Of a DNA stretch of 64,000 nt, positions 42,986 to 51,828 are shown in pieces (the first letter of the stretch is position 1; each line of letters begins with the position of its first letter). Source of the DNA: Paenalkalicoccus suaedae. GTDB lineage: Bacteria > Bacillota > Bacilli > Bacillales > Salisediminibacteriaceae. Made by a program: the position numbers and the translations under genes. The stretch is from positions 3,100,001 to 3,164,000 of the forward strand of contig NZ_CP041372.2 in the NCBI RefSeq assembly GCF_006965545.2, written 5' to 3'. The notes beneath the pieces were generated by a model that saw only the letters and a program-made list of their open reading frames with translations, was not told the origin of the DNA and made no database searches.

Positions 42986-45628
42986 CTAAACCTCCACCGT
43001 CTCCCCTGACCGCAACCGAAGCGTCGCCTGCGCCGCCGCCAACCGCGCCGTCGGCACCCGGTATGGCGAACAACTCACATAGTCAAGCCCAACACGCTCA
43101 CAGAAATCAATCGACTCCGGATCGCCACCGTGCTCCCCACAAATACCAGCCTTTAAACCAGGCTTCGACCCACGACCAAGCTCCACGCCCTGCCGAACTA
43201 AGCGACCAACGCCATCCTCATCAATATGCACAAACGGATTACGAGGCAACGTCTCCCGCTCCACATACTGCGTCAAAAACTTCCCTTCCGCATCATCACG
43301 ACTATAGCCAAACGTCGTCTGCGTCAAATCGTTCGTCCCGAAGGAGAAAAAGTCCGCCTCAGCCGCAATCACATCCGCTGTAATAGCCGCACGCGGCACC
43401 TCAATCATCGTCCCGACCGTATACGTCAGCGTCACACCCTGATCCGCCTCCACACGCGCCGCCTCTTCTTCCACAACCGCACGCATCGCCGCAAGCTCAT
43501 TCACATGACCAACAAGTGGAATCATCACCTCAGGCACAGCGCCAGATCGCACCGCCGCCTTAAAAATCGCACGAGCCTGCATCGCGTAAATCTCAGGATG
43601 CGTCATCCCTAAACGACAGCCACGGTGACCAAGCATCGGATTCTTCTCCTCAAGCTCCGACACAAGCGACAATAACCGCCGCTTCTCCGTCAGCTCCGCC
43701 GGATGTTCACCCGTAATCCCAAGCTCCGTCACCCGCACAATCAATTCCTCCTTGTCTGGGAGAAACTCGTGTAACGGTGGATCCAATAAGCGAATCGTAA
43801 CAGGACGACCTCCCATCTCCTCGAATAATCCAAAAAAGTCCTCTTCCTGCATAGGTTCCAAACGTTGCAAGGCCGCCTCGCGCTCCGTCATCGTTTTGGC
43901 AAAAATCATCTCGCGGACAACTGGAATTCGGTCAGCCTCCATAAACATATGCTCCGTCCGACAAAGGCCGATGCCTTCTGCTCCAAACTCAACTGCACGT
44001 TTTGCATCTAGTGGCTGATCCGCATTTGCGCGAACCATCATGCGACGGACGTCATCGGCCCACGTTAACAGTTCGTTAAATTCATCCGATAACTCTGGCA
44101 TCACCATCGGCGCCTCGCCGATGTAGACCTCCCCGGTGCCTCCGTCAAGCGTGATGATCGTACCTTCCACTAACGTTTCTCCCGCGACAGAGAGAGTATT
44201 CTCGCCGACGTTTAACTCCTCACAACCGCAGACGCACGCTTTGCCCATGCCGCGAGCGACTACCGCCGCGTGGCTCGTCATGCCGCCTCGAGTCGTGAGC
44301 ACGGCCTCGGCCGCGATGATCCCGTGAATGTCATCAGGCGTCGTCTCTGGGCGGACGAGGATCACGCGCTCGCCATCGGCCGCTCGCTTCGCCGCATCGT
44401 CAGCGGAAAAGACGATTGCGCCACTCGCAGCGCCCGGTGACGCCGGTAATCCCTTTGCAAACACATCGCGGTCAACGGAATCATCAATGCGCGCATGGAG
44501 CAGTTTGTCCACTTGGTCCGCGTCTACGCGTAGAAGCGCTTCTTCACGGGTCAGAATACCCTCGCGTACCATTTCAACGGCAATACGAACACCAGCTGCG
44601 GCCGTACGCTTGCCATTTCGCGTTTGTAGCAGGTAAAGCTTGCCATCTTCTACAGTAAACTCAATGTCCTGCATATCACGGTAGTGCGCTTCAAGGCGTT
44701 CGCATGTCTCCTTAAATTGAGCGAACACGTCCGGCATCGCAGACGCAAGCTCCGCGATCGGATTCGGCGTGCGAATACCCGCTACAACGTCCTCTCCCTG
44801 TGCGTTAACGAGGTATTCGCCGTATAATGTCGCCTCTCCTGTTGATGGATTGCGCGTAAATGCTACTCCCGTTCCGGACGTGTCTCCCATGTTGCCGAAG
44901 ACCATCGACTGAATGTTGACGGCCGTTCCAAGCGTATGTGGAATGTGGTGCACACGGCGATAAATCATCGCTCGGTCGTTGTACCACGAGCGGAACACAG
45001 CGGCAACCGCTAGCATAAGCTGCTCGTGTGGATCCTCTGGGAAAGGCTGTTTATGTTTTTTCTGTACGATAAGCTTGAAGGTTTGGATGAGCTCCTTCCA
45101 GTCGTCGGCCGTGAGCTCTGGATCCGTTTTATAGCCCTTCTGCTCGCGGTAATGCTCAAGCTCGCGTTCAAAGTAAAACATGTCAACGCCGAGCACGACA
45201 TCGGAGAACATTTGCAAAAAGCGACGGTAGCAGTCGTAAGCAAACCGCGGATTCCCCGTCTGCTCGGCAAACGCACGCGCCGTGTCATCGTTCATGCCGA
45301 GATTTAGCACAGTATCCATCATCCCCGGCATCGACACAACCGCCCCTGACCGGACAGAAACAAACAGTGGATTCGTGTTGTCACCAAGTCTTTTACCGGT
45401 TTTAGCTTCGAGCTCTGCGAGTGCTGTTAGCGTCTGTTCGCGGATGGTGTCAGGTAGTTTGCGTCCTGCCGCATCGTATTGCAGACAGGCCTCCGTTGTT
45501 ATCGTAAATCCAGGCGGTACAGGTAGCCCAATCCGCGTCATCTCAGCGAGGTTGGCGCCCTTTCCTCCGGCGAGTTCCTTTGTCACCTTTGTCGTTGTAG
45601 CGAAGTCAAACACGAATTGCGTTGTCAT
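42986..45628 (-). CDS. ppdK: Pyruvate, phosphate dikinase
   Basis: 880 residues, full length. N-terminal ATP-grasp domain (GGKGANLAEMTRIGLPVPPG, VSVRSGAVVSMPGMMDTVLN). The swivelling phospho-His domain has TTRGGMTSHAAVVARGMGKA, where His453 is the catalytic residue and Thr451 the regulatory site used by the partner protein. The C-terminal PEP/pyruvate barrel has GAEGIGLCRTEHMF and SFGTNDLTQTTFGYSRDD. It reversibly interconverts pyruvate + ATP + Pi and PEP + AMP + PPi, giving a gluconeogenic route. RBS AAAGGGG. It overlaps ppsR by 4 bp (ATGA). Confidence 0.97.
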   Translation of the reverse strand: MTTQFVFDFATTTKVTKELAGGKGANLAEMTRIGLPVPPGFTITTEACLQYDAAGRKLPDTIREQTLTALAELEAKTGKRLGDNTNPLFVSVRSGAVVSMPGMMDTVLNLGMNDDTARAFAEQTGNPRFAYDCYRRFLQMFSDVVLGVDMFYFERELEHYREQKGYKTDPELTADDWKELIQTFKLIVQKKHKQPFPEDPHEQLMLAVAAVFRSWYNDRAMIYRRVHHIPHTLGTAVNIQSMVFGNMGDTSGTGVAFTRNPSTGEATLYGEYLVNAQGEDVVAGIRTPNPIAELASAMPDVFAQFKETCERLEAHYRDMQDIEFTVEDGKLYLLQTRNGKRTAAAGVRIAVEMVREGILTREEALLRVDADQVDKLLHARIDDSVDRDVFAKGLPASPGAASGAIVFSADDAAKRAADGERVILVRPETTPDDIHGIIAAEAVLTTRGGMTSHAAVVARGMGKACVCGCEELNVGENTLSVAGETLVEGTIITLDGGTGEVYIGEAPMVMPELSDEFNELLTWADDVRRMMVRANADQPLDAKRAVEFGAEGIGLCRTEHMFMEADRIPVVREMIFAKTMTEREAALQRLEPMQEEDFFGLFEEMGGRPVTIRLLDPPLHEFLPDKEELIVRVTELGITGEHPAELTEKRRLLSLVSELEEKNPMLGHRGCRLGMTHPEIYAMQARAIFKAAVRSGAVPEVMIPLVGHVNELAAMRAVVEEEAARVEADQGVTLTYTVGTMIEVPRAAITADVIAAEADFFSFGTNDLTQTTFGYSRDDAEGKFLTQYVERETLPRNPFVHIDEDGVGRLVRQGVELGRGSKPGLKAGICGEHGGDPESIDFCERVGLDYVSCSPYRVPTARLAAAQATLRLRSGETVEV

Positions 45629-46440
45629 AGTCGGATTCCCCTTTCCATATTCACCATGTCTACAATGTACTCCGCTGTTTCCTCAACAGCTCGATTTGTC
45701 ACGTCAATCGTCGGGCAGCCGACGCGTTTCATAATCGTTTCCGCATAGGTCATCTCCTCTAAAATGCGTTCAAAGCTCGCATATGTGCCAGTCGATGGTG
45801 CTCCCATGGACTTCATTCGCGTTGTGCGGATTTGCTTAAGCTTATCTGGTGATAGCGTCAGCCCAATGCATCGTCCGCGTGGGAGGTCGAAGAGGCTTTT
45901 CGGTACCGCCACTTCAGGTACCAGCGGCACGTTCGCCACCTTCCACTGTTTATGCGCGAGGTACATGGAGAGGGGCGTTTTCGACGTGCGTGAGACGCCT
46001 ATGAGTACAAGATCCGCCTGCTTGATGCCTTCTTCGACTCGCTTCGCATCATCATATTTCACCGCAAACTCTACGGCTTCCATTCGCTTAAAATAGTCCT
46101 CATCTAGCCGTCGCATTCGGCCCGGCTCTGCGCGCGGCGCTTCTTGGACCGTATCTTGGATCAGCGTCATCATCGGTGTGATCAAGTCGACCATTTGCAC
46201 GTCATGCGCCTCCTGGAGCCGTGTCACCTGCACGAGTAACTCCGGCAGGACAAAGGTATAAGCAATGATTGCTCCCTTTTTTGCTGCAGAAACAACGATG
46301 CGCTCGAGCATATCGATATCCGTTACAAATGAATACCGTTCAATCGTTACCGCCGCACGAAACTGCGTAAGTGCCGCCTGCACAAGCCGATCAGCCGTTT
46401 CCCCAACAGAATCAGATACTACAAACACGCAATGAGCCAC
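45625..46440 (-). CDS. PPDK regulatory protein (bifunctional kinase/pyrophosphorylase, DUF299)
   Basis: 271 residues from GTG 46440 (GAGGTGA upstream). FVVSDSVGETADRLVQAALTQ is the family N-terminus, and GVSRTSKTPLSMYLA (P-loop at 148-155) the nucleotide site. LTLSPDKLKQIRTTRMKSMG and GCPTIDVTNRAVEETAEYI end it. Homologues phosphorylate the PPDK regulatory Thr with ADP and reverse this with Pi. In B. subtilis the homologue is YqfL, encoded next to ccpN; here it is upstream of and coupled to its target ppdK. The promoter carries CcpN-like boxes. Confidence 0.95.
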   Translation of the reverse strand: MAHCVFVVSDSVGETADRLVQAALTQFRAAVTIERYSFVTDIDMLERIVVSAAKKGAIIAYTFVLPELLVQVTRLQEAHDVQMVDLITPMMTLIQDTVQEAPRAEPGRMRRLDEDYFKRMEAVEFAVKYDDAKRVEEGIKQADLVLIGVSRTSKTPLSMYLAHKQWKVANVPLVPEVAVPKSLFDLPRGRCIGLTLSPDKLKQIRTTRMKSMGAPSTGTYASFERILEEMTYAETIMKRVGCPTIDVTNRAVEETAEYIVDMVNMERGIRL

Positions 46441-46464
46441 GCCAATTCACCTCTTTTTTGTTAT

Positions 46465-46507
46465 TATGTCATACTATTAAAATAAAGTATGTCACATTAA
46501 AAAGCAA
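46465..46507 (-). promoter_or_regulatory. ppsR-ppdK promoter with two CcpN-type boxes
   Basis: Minus-strand TTGCTT (46507-46502) and TATTTT (46484-46479), spacer 17. TATGTCATACT (46465-46475) fits the CcpN consensus TRTGHYATAYW exactly. TATGTCACATT (46488-46498) fits with one mismatch. The boxes are 23 bp apart and flank the -10. CcpN represses gluconeogenic genes in glucose-grown Bacillus. Confidence 0.72.
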
Positions 46508-46555
46508 GGGGAATTTTCTGAATTTATTGCAAGGTTTAAGAGCGCTTTCTTTATG

Positions 46556-46885
46556 TAAGTGTGTTTAACTTCTCTGGGTTTTCTGCAAAGTGTGTTCACG
46601 TTCTCCGAGAATGTGTTCAACTTCTCCCGATTTTCAGCAAAGTGTGTTCACGTTCTCTAATAATGTGTTCAACTTACTAAATAACAGTCCATCTCTGTCT
46701 TGTCCATGTGCACTGTCCGCGACTCATGGACCTACTTAATTGCCCAACTGCCATTCTACGAAGACCCCGCGCGGCGGTAGCACATGGCAACTTTTGCTCT
46801 GACATTTTGTAGGTGCGTTCATCTTCTTTGGGTTTTCTGTAAAGTGTGTTCACGTTCTCCAATAATGTGTTCAACATCTTCTCCA
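46556..46885. repeat. Intergenic phrase repeat (TGTGTTCA type) with embedded element
   Basis: The words TGTGTTCACGTTCTCC and TGTGTTCAACTTCTCC alternate in 46556-46682 and again in 46800-46885. Between them lies a ~115-bp block with CACTGTCCGCGACTCATGGAC and GGTAGCACATGGCAACTTTT, parts of which recur near 61597-61655. No gene seen in 46441-46927 beyond this. Confidence 0.7.
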
Positions 46886-46911
46886 AGTAGCACCTCCAAC
46901 AAATGTCCATA

Positions 46912-46942
46912 ATAAAAAGCCTCTCACCTAGGTAAGAGACTT
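46912..46942 (-). terminator. Terminator of the NERD protein gene
   Basis: Stem GTCTCTTACC/GGTGAGAGGC with a TTTTTATT tail on the minus strand. It overlaps the end of the coding region. Confidence 0.82.
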
Positions 46943-47911
46943 CAACGAATAATATACTTTCTTCCGGCTTAACGAAGTCGGTTCACTTATATCCTTTAAG
47001 AGTTTTAAACAAGTTCCTTTCTTCAACCCCAACCACCGACACGCCTCTTTACACGTGATCACATTGCCAAACAGTAACTGGTAATCACGAAGCACCTCCT
47101 TATGCATGTCCTTATCCACATGCCCACAAGACTTACAGCACCAGCGGTCTCTCAACCTCTCCACATGCCAAGACTTGCACGAGCTACAGTAGACGCCACC
47201 TCGGATGTACTCGCTCTCTATCGCATACCACTCCACTAAATCCACATACGGCTCCTTGCAAGCACCCGCAATTTTCATAGCTAACCGCTTCTGATCTACT
47301 GCCTCTAACCGCAGTTTTCTTTCTACTAAAGCAAGACGATTCAACACAAATGGCAACTTATCCGCTCGCACTAAGCCATCAATCAAGTCTCCGCCTTGCA
47401 CAATAGAAGCTCTATTCACCAATACGACGAACCCATGTACCTCGATTTTCTGAGGAAAATGCTTGGCGAGCCACTCACGTAAAAGCAGCTGCTGTCGCTC
47501 AAGCTGGGACATCGGGTAGCGGAGAGCACGCGGCTCCTCCTTGCTACGATGTTGCACGAGCTGTCCGAGCTCGTCGCAAAAATCGAGCCTGCCACTAAAA
47601 TTTTTCACTTCTAGAATAACGATCATGTTGCTATACACAATCAGCGTATCGATCTCAAAAACGTGCTCGTTTACTTGTAAACGAACCTGGTGCAGTATGT
47701 AGTGTTCGGCCGGGCGCAGCAAGCTTAGCTGGAAGTCGAGCGACTCCTCGCCAGCAAATCCCGCTTTGGCGTTGTCGTAGTCCTGTTGGACCTGCCATAC
47801 AAGCGGGTGCCGCACCTCAAGCCTTCTAATAAGAGCATCGAAATGTCGAAAAGATACGGGCGTTTTCCGTGGCTTAATAACCAACGCAGCACCTCCCATA
47901 GCTATTTCCAT
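46928..47911 (-). CDS. NERD-domain protein with C-terminal zinc ribbon and HTH-like end
   Basis: 327 residues. The NERD (nuclease-related) domain at about 50-165 is shown by GFAGEESLDFQLSLL, IDTLIVYSNMIVILEVKNFSG-type residues (IDTLIV...ILEVKNFSG) and QLERQQLLLREWL. The E-x-K of LEVKN is the nuclease-like core. About 80 residues later comes CSSCKSWHVERLRDRWCCKSCG, a four-Cys zinc ribbon. CKEACRWLGLKKGTCLKLL near the end looks like a small HTH. NERD proteins are proposed DNA-processing enzymes with little experimental support. Two in-frame ATGs (47911, 47899) are possible starts; RBS evidence is weak for both. Monocistronic. Confidence 0.8.
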   Translation of the reverse strand: MEIAMGGAALVIKPRKTPVSFRHFDALIRRLEVRHPLVWQVQQDYDNAKAGFAGEESLDFQLSLLRPAEHYILHQVRLQVNEHVFEIDTLIVYSNMIVILEVKNFSGRLDFCDELGQLVQHRSKEEPRALRYPMSQLERQQLLLREWLAKHFPQKIEVHGFVVLVNRASIVQGGDLIDGLVRADKLPFVLNRLALVERKLRLEAVDQKRLAMKIAGACKEPYVDLVEWYAIESEYIRGGVYCSSCKSWHVERLRDRWCCKSCGHVDKDMHKEVLRDYQLLFGNVITCKEACRWLGLKKGTCLKLLKDISEPTSLSRKKVYYSLKSLT

Positions 47912-48039
47912 TACCTTACACTAAAAACACACGTTCGTCTATTTATAAACTTTCTCAGGTAGAAAAAAAACGTAAATGCAGTTTCGTAATGATTTCCCCC
48001 ACATCGCAGAAAGCACATCGCAACGTTTGCACTTCGTCG

Positions 48040-48166
48040 CTCTCCTGTGTTTGGTAACTATGCTTTTTTCGCGTTTTGTGTTTGCTAACTGCGATTTGGT
48101 GTTTGGTTTCTCGCCTTTTTACGTATTCCGTGTTTGATAACTTCAATTCTGTGTTTGGTTTCTCCA
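48040..48166. repeat. Intergenic phrase repeat (GTGTTTGG type), site 2
   Basis: GTGTTTGGTAACTATGC, GTGTTTGCTAACTGCG, GTGTTTGGTTTCTCGCC, GTGTTTGATAACTTC, GTGTTTGGTTTCTCC. Same word family as 31573-31663, 16 kb away. Confidence 0.68.
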
Positions 48167-48200
48167 AACAATTAAAAAAGACGCACAAATTATTCGTACC

Positions 48201-49571
48201 CTACTCACGCTCCGTCAGCCGATCCAATTCCTCCATCATCGAATCCCGATTTTCTACATTAGCATCATAAAGAGATCCATAGAATTCCTCGCCAATGTCA
48301 TAAGACACACTTGCTCTCTCTTCTCTCAAAGCATGCAAATCAGACGCTAAAGACTGATCAACGATTTCATTTGCAATTAAATAGTCAATAACAAACCTCA
48401 TCGTGATTCTTTCATCTTGAGAAGTAACGCGCCACTCTCCTCGTTCTTCTAAAATCTCCGTAGCCTGTTCGCCGCGCATAGTTTCTACCTCTTGGCGAGC
48501 TTCCGCTTCAAAGCTCATCCAAGCCTGCGCGATCTCCACATTCCGATCCAGCTCCGCGATCAACTGCGCCTGATCATTGGCTGTCGCAAACGAGCTCGAT
48601 GCTGCACGTGCCATATCTCGAAGCTGCCCCTGTTCATTCGCCGGCACGTCGAATCCGATAATCGAAATGATCGGCGTCACGTTTAACTCGCTCAGCTCCT
48701 CAATCGCCGCAACCGGATCGCCGCCGCATGTGTCCATGCCGTCACTCACGACGACGATCATATTCGTCGCATCCTCCGCGGCATTGCGGTAATCCTCACT
48801 TGTTGTTTCAATCGCGTGCGCAAGCGGCGTCCAGCCATTCGCCTCAACGCTCCCTAGCGCATCCGCAAACGCGTCCGCTTCATACGGCTGTAAATCATAC
48901 ACGCGATCAATCGTGCCACAAGACAGCTCTGGATCCTCTCCAATATGTCCATAAACGCGAAGCGCCACATTCGCCTCCTCTGGCAGCTCCGACACAAAGC
49001 CATCAATTGCGTCCTGCGCGATCGACATCTTGTCCGTGCCATCCAGTTCCTCTTGCATACTGCCACTCGCGTCTAACAAGATTTCCACATTCAGCTCCGC
49101 AAGCTCAGGCCCTAGCTCTCCATCCTCATTCGGCGTCAAAAAGCTAATCTGCTCCCAGCGATTTGCGAGCAAGCGAGGATCCGGATAGGACGGGGCCACA
49201 AGCGTTCCTAGGTGCGTGATATATGCCAACAGCTCCTCCTCAGACGCATCCTCCCGAAGCTCCGGCAACGACGCCAACACATCCGAAAATTCCTCCGACT
49301 CCTGCGGATCCATCCCAGCAAACTCCCCCGGCGGGAACGCCAGCACCTCCTCCATCGAAGATGGAATATACGGTACCCCAGGATCTTCAAGCGTCATTTC
49401 TTCTCTATTAACCTCATTAGAAACTTCCTCCACCTCGTCCGGCTCATTCGCCGGCTCCGATGCAATCTCCTCGTTAGTCGTTTCCTCTATCGTTGCCTCT
49501 TCACTATTATTGGAGCAGGCTCCAATAAGGAGTAGCATGCTTGATCCGCTGATAAGCAGTGACTTCTTCAT
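48201..49571 (-). CDS. VWA-domain lipoprotein (paralogue 1)
   Basis: 456 residues. Lipobox LIGAC (Cys19), acidic spacer to ~60, conserved PGVPYIPSSMEEVLAFPPGE block, then a von Willebrand A domain (about 165-360) with an intact MIDAS: DASGSM, the Thr in NGWTPLAHAI and Asp in VVVSDGMDTCGG. C-terminal helical part to the end. Similar to B. subtilis YwmC/YwmD-type lipoproteins. It is clearly paralogous to 54185-55579 over its full length. It is separated from the pilus operon by a terminator and phrase repeat, so it may be a separate unit. Surface metal-dependent protein binding is likely. Confidence 0.88.
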   Translation of the reverse strand: MKKSLLISGSSMLLLIGACSNNSEEATIEETTNEEIASEPANEPDEVEEVSNEVNREEMTLEDPGVPYIPSSMEEVLAFPPGEFAGMDPQESEEFSDVLASLPELREDASEEELLAYITHLGTLVAPSYPDPRLLANRWEQISFLTPNEDGELGPELAELNVEILLDASGSMQEELDGTDKMSIAQDAIDGFVSELPEEANVALRVYGHIGEDPELSCGTIDRVYDLQPYEADAFADALGSVEANGWTPLAHAIETTSEDYRNAAEDATNMIVVVSDGMDTCGGDPVAAIEELSELNVTPIISIIGFDVPANEQGQLRDMARAASSSFATANDQAQLIAELDRNVEIAQAWMSFEAEARQEVETMRGEQATEILEERGEWRVTSQDERITMRFVIDYLIANEIVDQSLASDLHALREERASVSYDIGEEFYGSLYDANVENRDSMMEELDRLTERE

Positions 49572-49659
49572 GATGATTCCCCTCCGATTGTAAATCTGGT
49601 TTACGGCTTACCTATAGTTTTAATGCCTTCTTCTATGTGTTTTTACCTTACATATGGTT

Positions 49660-49780
49660 CTTGCGTTCAACTTCTCCACTTTTCTCGCAAAGTGTATTCA
49701 CGTTCTCGAATAATGTGTTCAACATCTCACGAATTTCCGCAACATGCGTTTACTTTCTTCCATTATGCATTCAACTTCCA
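49660..49780. repeat. Intergenic phrase repeat (TGTGTTCA type), site 2
   Basis: GCGTTCAACTTCTCC, GTGTATTCACGTTCTCG, TGTGTTCAACATCTCAC, ATGCGTTTACTTTCTTCC, ATGCATTCAACTTCC. Same family as 46556-46885, 3 kb away, downstream of the pilus operon terminator. Confidence 0.65.
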
Positions 49781-49786
49781 CTATGT

Positions 49787-49819
49787 CGAAAAGCTAGGCG
49801 ATCTAAGATCGCCTAGCTT
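49787..49819 (-). terminator. Terminator at the end of the pilus operon
   Basis: 14-bp perfect stem AAGCTAGGCGATCT / AGATCGCCTAGCTT with a 1-base centre; TTTTC follows on the minus strand. Confidence 0.85.
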
Positions 49820-49822
49820 CTA

Positions 49823-50023
49823 TTAAGGTGCTTCGTTTCGCAGACGCTCCATGTGCTGGCGCTTCAAAATAGGTAGCACGAAGGCTACCACTACAGGTAC
49901 CACGGGAAAGCTTTCATCCTCTAAAAACAAGAATACAAGTAGACCAATTGGTACAGCGAATCCGTACAATACAATATATAAAAATAGATAAATACGATTC
50001 CAGCGTTTGATTTTCTTGTCCAT
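49823..50023 (-). CDS. Small membrane protein at the end of the pilus operon
   Basis: 66 residues from ATG 50023 (AAGGACT, 9-bp spacing). Charged start MDKKIKRWNR, then two hydrophobic stretches (YLFLYIVLYGFAVPIGLLVF and VVPVVVAFVLPIL) and a basic tail. Family not recognised. It ends just before the operon terminator and starts 15 bp after the preceding stop. Confidence 0.5.
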   Translation of the reverse strand: MDKKIKRWNRIYLFLYIVLYGFAVPIGLLVFLFLEDESFPVVPVVVAFVLPILKRQHMERLRNEAP

Positions 50024-50037
50024 CTGTCCATCAGTCC

Positions 50038-50718
50038 TTAAATTGAGAGTTCTTCCGACCATTTTTTCATAAATAGGGTGAGTAATAGTACGAAGAATGG
50101 TAGAAAGATCATGTTTAGTAATATCGATGTTCCTGCTACGGCGAGGTAGCTATCGGTCACGGTTTGAATACCGAGAGATGCAAGAAGAGAGAGTAAGATC
50201 TCAACAAATCCTACAAATAAAATGACTCCAAGTAACCGAAAGAATCGTTTTTTGCCTATTAATAGGCCAGCTCCAAATGCTCGGCGTACGGTTTGGCCTC
50301 TAATGATCGTGATATATGGGACTGCAAACGCAAATGTAAGAATAATAATTCCTGGAATGATAAAGAAAAGAATGCCTGTCATAATCGCGACGGTAAATAA
50401 AATCGAAAATAAGTAAAGGGGGAGCCCCTTCTCAACGAAGGTTAGTAGTGCTCGTCGTAGAAGTTTTTCCTCGCCTTCTATCTCATTGTGAAAGAAAGAA
50501 ATAAAAGGTATTTGAGCTAAAAGAAAGAAGAAAATCATCAAAAAGGCGTTTGTCCCATCAACAACAAACTCCTGTCCAGGTGTCGCTGAAAAGACATATA
50601 AATAGTTTGTTAAAAACATGTGTAGCAATAAAAGAGGGAGGACTATGAGAATACTTAATAGCATAATGCGCCCTATATTTTTAGAGTAAATACTAGTAGA
50701 TTCTGAGAATACGTTCAT
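50038..50718 (-). CDS. Multi-pass membrane protein of unknown function in the pilus operon
   Basis: 226 residues from ATG 50718 (AAAGGAG, 9-bp spacing; ATG 50724 is too close to the site). About five transmembrane helices with loop IIRGQTVRRAFGAGLLIGKKRF, reminiscent of YciC/glycerophosphoryl-type membrane domains, but I cannot name it. No catalytic motif. Lies 20 bp after the TadG-like gene. Confidence 0.6.
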   Translation of the reverse strand: MNVFSESTSIYSKNIGRIMLLSILIVLPLLLLHMFLTNYLYVFSATPGQEFVVDGTNAFLMIFFFLLAQIPFISFFHNEIEGEEKLLRRALLTFVEKGLPLYLFSILFTVAIMTGILFFIIPGIIILTFAFAVPYITIIRGQTVRRAFGAGLLIGKKRFFRLLGVILFVGFVEILLSLLASLGIQTVTDSYLAVAGTSILLNMIFLPFFVLLLTLFMKKWSEELSI

Positions 50719-50738
50719 CAGCATGCGCTCCTTTGCGC

Positions 50739-51419
50739 CTAAAATTGTTGTTCGATTGGGCTCCAGTTTATATAATCGATAAACGGTACGACTGGACCAT
50801 AGCCTTCATCTGTCACAAACCGCTCCTCTTCTCCGATCAATTCATCAAAAATGAGAGACTCCATTCTTGATGAGGCAACTACCTCGATCTGTTGCCTTTC
50901 TCTAAAGAATGTAATAGAGCCATCACGTGTGGAACCGTTGTTTGCTTCGATTAATGCTCTTGCAGCTTGCACGGATTCAGGAATCGCTGCCAACACATAC
51001 TCCGAGATGATTTCCTCTAACTCGTCGTTGCCACCACGTAGTTCATTGCTTATGACTTCATTTAAAGCAGCTCGAGACTTTTCAGCTGGACTCCGGTCTC
51101 TAGAATCCTCTTCTGCTCGATCCGTAATGCGCTCGCGTAGTGACTTTGTTTCACCCAAATCGATGGTTAAGGTGGGGTCTACATCTATCTCGAGCTCAAG
51201 CTCCATCAATGCCTGCTCATCATACTCATCAATGGCGTCATTAACGGCTTCGTAAATGACGGCTGTTGCTGCGATCCCGGCCTGCTCAGCGCTTGACGAC
51301 GCATTACCCTTGACGAGCAGGGCGTTTGCAAAGCTAAATACGATCAAGAACAATGTAATCATGGCTCCAGTAGCCGCCACAGTTAAGAGCGTCATGTTGC
51401 CTCGTTCGTTGCGAATCAT
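50739..51419 (-). CDS. TadG-like pseudopilin
   Basis: 226 residues. N-terminus MIRNERGNMTLLTVAATGAM followed by a hydrophobic helix, the class IV prepilin-like layout with a possible cut after Gly7. The rest is extracellular, acidic and helical (EEDSRDRSPAEKSRAALNEV), without the VWA domain of long TadG proteins. A minor pilin or initiator for the Tad pilus is inferred. Overlaps tadE by 4 bp. Confidence 0.65.
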   Translation of the reverse strand: MIRNERGNMTLLTVAATGAMITLFLIVFSFANALLVKGNASSSAEQAGIAATAVIYEAVNDAIDEYDEQALMELELEIDVDPTLTIDLGETKSLRERITDRAEEDSRDRSPAEKSRAALNEVISNELRGGNDELEEIISEYVLAAIPESVQAARALIEANNGSTRDGSITFFRERQQIEVVASSRMESLIFDELIGEEERFVTDEGYGPVVPFIDYINWSPIEQQF

Positions 51420-51799
51420 TGCATCACTCTCCCTGTGACCGTGCGTTCAATGGGGATTGAGGTGCTGTAGCCGAGTACTTGTCTCGGAAGTAAGGAAACT
51501 TGAAAATCCGCTTGGACGGTAGCAGTAAACTCTCCACCGCTTCCGCCTCCAGAGATCCCTACGCTTCCTGACACATGCTTATTCGTATCGAGCATACGCT
51601 GCGCTTCCTGCTGAGCTAGTCCAACATCGTTAGTCGCGGCGTACACCTTCGCAGCATCATTTGCTGCAGCCTGTGTATTGTACACAGCAAATCCAGCGAC
51701 AAAGAATTGCCATATGACGACTAGTAGCATGAGTAAAAGTGGCACCATCGCAATAAACTCGATTGAGGCAGATCCCCTTTCTGACAGTCGTTTTTTCAT
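51416..51799 (-). CDS. tadE: TadE-like minor pilin
   Basis: 127 residues from ATG 51799 (AGGAG at 9 bp; ATG 51805 is too close). ERGSASIEFIAMVPLLLMLL is the TadE signature: cut after Gly, Glu at +5, Phe at +6, then a hydrophobic helix. The mature part has a Gly/Ser loop (VGISGGGSGGEF). A prepilin peptidase is needed but not encoded in this window. Coupled to the TadG-like gene. Confidence 0.85.
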   Translation of the reverse strand: MKKRLSERGSASIEFIAMVPLLLMLLVVIWQFFVAGFAVYNTQAAANDAAKVYAATNDVGLAQQEAQRMLDTNKHVSGSVGISGGGSGGEFTATVQADFQVSLLPRQVLGYSTSIPIERTVTGRVMQ

Positions 51800-51828
51800 C
51801 GTCATCTTCTCCTCACATAGATCGTTCT

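Noticed and set aside
43063-45734. Several Arg/His- or Ser-rich frames antisense to ppdK
   Set aside because: Shadows of a GC-richer gene; no start sites and full overlap with a certain enzyme.
46677-46910. 77-codon frame in the ppsR-NERD gap
   Set aside because: Covers phrase repeats and the shared element; no RBS or domain.
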